Part shown: piece after piece, positions 14,651-17,411 of the stretch
How positions within the stretch are numbered: the stretch's first letter is position 1
Layout of the letters: every line of letters begins with the position of its first letter
Assembly: GCA_036277075.1 (NCBI GenBank)
Contig: DASUNQ010000042.1
Coordinates: 1 to 17,411, forward strand
Direction of reading: 5' to 3'
DNA from: DASUNQ01 sp036277075
Lineage (GTDB): Bacteria > Acidobacteriota > Thermoanaerobaculia > Multivoradales > UBA5704
DNA length: 17,411 bases
Made by a program: the position numbers and the translations under genes
Notes under the pieces: model-generated
What the model saw: only the letters and a program-made list of their open reading frames with translations
Told to the model about the DNA's origin: nothing
Databases searched by the model: none

Positions 14651-14716
14651 AGGCGCGCTGACAGCCCAATTCGAGCGGCGCTGCACTCGCGTCGCGGTTT
14701 TCGGGAAGGAGATTCG

Positions 14717-15520
14717 ATGAAGCTTGCCTCGTCGCCCGCGCTCCTGGTCTGCCTGCTCGTCGCGACCTCGGCCGTCGTGCCTCGTCCGGCGACCGCGTCG
14801 GACCCGTTCCCCGCCTTCGAGGCGGACCACAGGTGCTTCCCCAGCCCGCTGCGCTGCGGTGAAACCCGCACGGCGATCATCGACGCGACGGAGTGTTTCC
14901 TCGAGGACGAGACCTTCGCCGACCTGTACACCATCCCGGCAACCGCCGGCCAGTCGCTGACGATCAAGGTGACCTCCGCAGAGTTCCGTCCCGCGATCCG
15001 CCTCTTCTCGCCGCTCCCGGCGTTCGTCACCGAGGTCAAGGCCAGCAACGGCAGCGTGACGCTCCAGCGGCTCCTGGAGGCGTCCGGCGACTGGCGCATC
15101 TCGGTGACCACCGTGGACGAGCGCGACACCGGCAGCTACACCGTCACCCTGACCTGCTCGACGGTTCCGCCGCCGCCCGGCGCCTGGCTCACCTCCTCGG
15201 AGGTGCCGGGCTTCCGCTTCAAGGTCCGGGTGACCGGGGGCGGGCGGGTGCTCGACGGGGTGAAGGAGGGGGACTGCATCGCCGAGACGCTGTGCGTGTC
15301 CGCCGACGTCCCCGGGAGGCCGGCACTCTTCCTGCGCGTCGTCGGGCCGCGTTTCAACGGCTACTTCTGGCCGACGATCGTGAAGTTCACGACCTCCCAG
15401 GTCGAGGTCTGGATCGAGCAGGTCCAAACCGGATCGATCCGCTATTACGTGCTGTCGGGCGCGAACCCCTCGAGCTCCGAGCTGCCGGGGTTCTTCGACC
15501 GCACCGGCTTCCTGCCCTAG
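14717..15520 (+). CDS. Secreted protein with PPC-like domain and uncharacterised C-terminal domain
   Basis: A 267-residue protein with a cleavable signal peptide (hydrophobic residues 7-22, likely cut after PRPATA). Residues about 40-150 resemble the bacterial pre-peptidase C-terminal (PPC) beta-sandwich: DLYTIPATAGQSLTIKV, a GDWRISVTT strand and a closing SYTVTLTC. Residues about 160-267 form a second domain: GFRFKVRV, a CIAETLC cysteine pair, FNGYFWPTIVKFTTSQ and a final ELPGFFDRTGF. I have the impression this second domain recurs in secreted proteins of Acidobacteriota, but I know no name or function for it. Several cysteines suggest disulfides and an extracytoplasmic location. A strong GGAAGGAG sets the start. 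It has its own promoter-like box and converges on the multiheme cytochrome, sharing the stop sequence CTAG. Confidence 0.85.
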   Translation: MKLASSPALLVCLLVATSAVVPRPATASDPFPAFEADHRCFPSPLRCGETRTAIIDATECFLEDETFADLYTIPATAGQSLTIKVTSAEFRPAIRLFSPLPAFVTEVKASNGSVTLQRLLEASGDWRISVTTVDERDTGSYTVTLTCSTVPPPPGAWLTSSEVPGFRFKVRVTGGGRVLDGVKEGDCIAETLCVSADVPGRPALFLRVVGPRFNGYFWPTIVKFTTSQVEVWIEQVQTGSIRYYVLSGANPSSSELPGFFDRTGFLP

Positions 15521-17411
15521 CGCGGCAACGCGGCGAGCGCTGCCGCCACGCGCTCCGGCTCGCGCGCCGCCACGGCGCCGTGGCGGAGGAAGCGCTCGGC
15601 CGCGGCGGGCTCGCCGGCGGCGAGGAGCGCCCGGCCGAGCTCGAGGTAAGCCTCGGTGAGGCCGGGCTCGATCGCGAGCGCCCGCTGCAGCCTGGCGGCC
15701 GCCTCGCGCGGCCGGCCCAGCCGCCTCTCAATCCGACCCAAGTCCAGCCAAGCGGCGAGAAGCACCGGCCGCAGGGCGACTGCCCCCTCGAGCGGCGCCA
15801 TCGCCTCCTGCGTGCGACCCTCCAGAAGCAGCAGGTGGCCGAGGTTGGCCAGCGCCTCCGGCCGGGCCGGATCGCGCGCCAGCAGCCGGCGGAGAGTGGC
15901 GACGGCCTCCGCGCGCCGGCCCTGTCCGGCCAGCGCGACCGCCAGCCACTCCTCGGCTTGCGCGTGGCCCGGCCGGACGGCCAGCAGGGAGGCGAGGGTC
16001 CGCTCGGCGGACGCGAACCGCCGCTGCGCGAGCTGCCCGCGCGCGAGGTCGAGCGCCGGCTCGAGCGCCTCCGGCGCCGCGCGCGGCAGCGTCTTCTCGA
16101 GGTGCTCGACGGCGGCGCTCGAGCTGCTGACGCGGAGGAGCGCGGCGGCGCGGTAGACCTCTCCGAGCGGCGGTGAGGGGGGAGCGGCAGGGTCGAGCCA
16201 GCGCAGGTCGACGAGCACCGGCTCGCGCTCGACGAGCGGCGCGAGGAGCTCGGGGCCGCCGGGGCGGCGCGCGATGCGGTGGTCGGTCATCACGACGTGG
16301 ACCACGTCCTGCGTGCGGCGCTTCGCCATGTGGCAGGAGACGCAGTCGCTCGCGGCGACGCCTGGCGTGGCTGCGGCCGCACCGCCGGCGCCGTGCGCGG
16401 TCCCGGTGCAGGCGTCCTCGCGGTGGCAGGAGAGACAGGCGGCGCGGAAGTGCGCCGCCCGCTCCGTCTCGGCCACCTTGCGATGAGGGTCGTGGCAGGT
16501 GAGGCAGTTGAGCCGCGCGCCGCTCGCCTGGAAGCAGCGGCTCTGGCGCAGGCGGTAAGGGTGATGGTTGATCTCGAAGCTCTCTTCGGGCTGCTGCCCC
16601 TCCTCGACGACTTCGAGGTCGAGGCGGTGCGCCGCGAGCGGCTCGCCCGGTCGGAAGGAGTAGTCGCCGCGCCCGAAACGGAGCACGCCGGGGACGGCGA
16701 CTGAAGGCTGCAGGTGACACTGGAAGCAGACCTCGTCGCGCCGCTCCGGCGGCAGGCGCCCCGGGTTGACCACCGCCGCCCGTACCGCCGCCACGTCGGC
16801 CCCGCCGAAGGCGCGGCGCACGTGCTCCGCCCCGGGGCCGTGACAGCGCTGGCAGCCGGTCCCCTCGGGCAGCTCGCCCGGGAAGAGGTGGGGCGCGCCG
16901 TAGGCGTCGCTTTCGGCCGGCACGTCGGGGTAGGCGTTGTGGCAGAACATGCACTCGCGCCGGACGCGGCGCAGCACGCCTTGGTGGTCCGGGCGGTCGA
17001 AGCCGGGGGCCATCCCCCAACTCTTGCTCTGCGTGTACCAGGCGAGGGGCAGCTGGTAGAGCTCGCCGCCCGGCGTCCGGTAGAGATAGGTGCGGGCGTG
17101 GTTGCCGGAGCCCAGAATCCAATCCACCTCCTGCTCGAAGACGTTGATCGGCTGGCCGTCGGGGGCGAGCTGGTCGCGGCGGAAGAGCAGGCGATCGGCG
17201 CTGCGCCGCAGGCTGAACCGCTGGCGCGAGGCGGCGTGGACGAACGGGGGCGCGGCGAAGTCCTCGATCGCCGTCTCGGCGCGCGGCCGGAAGAACGAGC
17301 GCGCCATGCCGACCTCTTGGTAGGAGCGCCAGAGGTCGCGGTGGCAGGTGCCGCAGACCCGGTCCTCGAGGTAGCCCGCCGCGGCGCCGGCAGTGACGCG
17401 ATAGCCGGCGA
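15517..17411 (-). CDS. Multiheme cytochrome c (at least 7 haems) with C-terminal TPR repeats (5' truncated)
   Basis: The frame stays open to the window edge, upstream of the Met at 17307, and that extension holds a further haem site CGTCH, so 17307 is not the true start. Seven CxxCH motifs are seen: CGTCH 17341-17355, CMFCH 16939-16953, CQRCH 16840-16854, CFQCH 16714-16728, CLTCH 16492-16506, CLSCH 16423-16437 and CVSCH 16330-16344. The protein must therefore be exported and matured in the periplasm. From about 16180 down to 15530 the sequence turns into five or six tetratricopeptide repeats (pattern A-x3-L-x2-AL-x2-P), a protein-binding module. The cytochrome part resembles the cytochrome c554 and related redox families. 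Electron donor and acceptor are unknown. The signal peptide and possibly more haems lie outside the window. Confidence 0.93.
   Translation of the reverse strand, partial: AGYRVTAGAAAGYLEDRVCGTCHRDLWRSYQEVGMARSFFRPRAETAIEDFAAPPFVHAASRQRFSLRRSADRLLFRRDQLAPDGQPINVFEQEVDWILGSGNHARTYLYRTPGGELYQLPLAWYTQSKSWGMAPGFDRPDHQGVLRRVRRECMFCHNAYPDVPAESDAYGAPHLFPGELPEGTGCQRCHGPGAEHVRRAFGGADVAAVRAAVVNPGRLPPERRDEVCFQCHLQPSVAVPGVLRFGRGDYSFRPGEPLAAHRLDLEVVEEGQQPEESFEINHHPYRLRQSRCFQASGARLNCLTCHDPHRKVAETERAAHFRAACLSCHREDACTGTAHGAGGAAAATPGVAASDCVSCHMAKRRTQDVVHVVMTDHRIARRPGGPELLAPLVEREPVLVDLRWLDPAAPPSPPLGEVYRAAALLRVSSSSAAVEHLEKTLPRAAPEALEPALDLARGQLAQRRFASAERTLASLLAVRPGHAQAEEWLAVALAGQGRRAEAVATLRRLLARDPARPEALANLGHLLLLEGRTQEAMAPLEGAVALRPVLLAAWLDLGRIERRLGRPREAAARLQRALAIEPGLTEAYLELGRALLAAGEPAAAERFLRHGAVAAREPERVAAALAALPR

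Noticed and set aside
11643..14669. A 1008-residue minus-strand open frame across the E1 and E2 genes
   Set aside because: It is composed of shadow-type residues (Arg, His, Asp, Gly) opposite three well-recognised genes, so it is a codon-bias artefact.
16384..16422. Eighth haem site at the DACTGTAH segment of the multiheme cytochrome
   Set aside because: The sequence is C-T-G-T-A-H, lacking the second Cys of CxxCH.

Overview
This is a GC-rich (clearly above 65%) bacterial chromosomal window of about 17.4 kb, almost wholly coding, with 13 protein genes. Those at the two edges are cut by the window. I see no tRNA, rRNA, CRISPR array, insertion sequence, phage gene or integrase. Codon use looks uniform, so nothing stands out as recently acquired. 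The organism is probably a member of Acidobacteriota or a similar GC-rich soil or sediment lineage. This is inference from the gene style: a heptaheme cytochrome with TPR repeats, a secreted PPC-like protein with an uncharacterised C-terminal domain, and membrane-anchored small c-type cytochromes. Myxococcota or another deep lineage cannot be excluded from sequence alone.

Layout. 1-474 (+): C-terminus of a protein built of 60-residue tandem repeats. 471-1676 (-): secreted Fes-type alpha/beta hydrolase, whose stop codon shares a CTAG with the first gene. 1725-5049 (+): GT-C-like membrane protein, Nudix CoA pyrophosphatase and class A beta-lactamase-like lipoprotein, joined by two ATGA overlaps. 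5110-5808 (+): membrane-anchored protein of unknown function. 5847-6926 (+): class I fructose-bisphosphate aldolase (FbaB type). 6934-8091 (-): patatin-like phospholipase, divergent from a membrane-anchored monoheme cytochrome c (8106-8699, +). 8732-14576 (+): an operon of an MBL-fold hydrolase followed by a complete 2-oxoacid dehydrogenase complex in the order E3, E1 alpha, E1 beta, E2. 14717-15520 (+): secreted PPC-like protein. 15517-17411 (-): multiheme cytochrome c with C-terminal TPRs, cut by the right edge and again sharing a CTAG stop with its convergent neighbour.

How the genes work together. The clearest functional unit is the 2-oxoacid dehydrogenase operon. E1 (alpha and beta) decarboxylates a 2-oxoacid, E2 carries the acyl group on one lipoyl domain, and E3 re-oxidises the lipoamide. 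The MBL hydrolase is translationally coupled to E3 and may act on a thioester or lactone linked to the pathway (inference). The aldolase belongs to glycolysis or gluconeogenesis upstream of pyruvate. The two c-type cytochromes point to periplasmic electron transport. No single undescribed multi-gene system stands out.

The least expected signal is regulatory. Genes here split into two groups. One group has strong Shine-Dalgarno sequences. The other has none, but carries a TANNNT or extended TGNTANNNT -10-like box 8-11 bases before the start codon, which suggests leaderless transcripts. One such box is nearly symmetric and may drive the divergent patatin and cytochrome pair.
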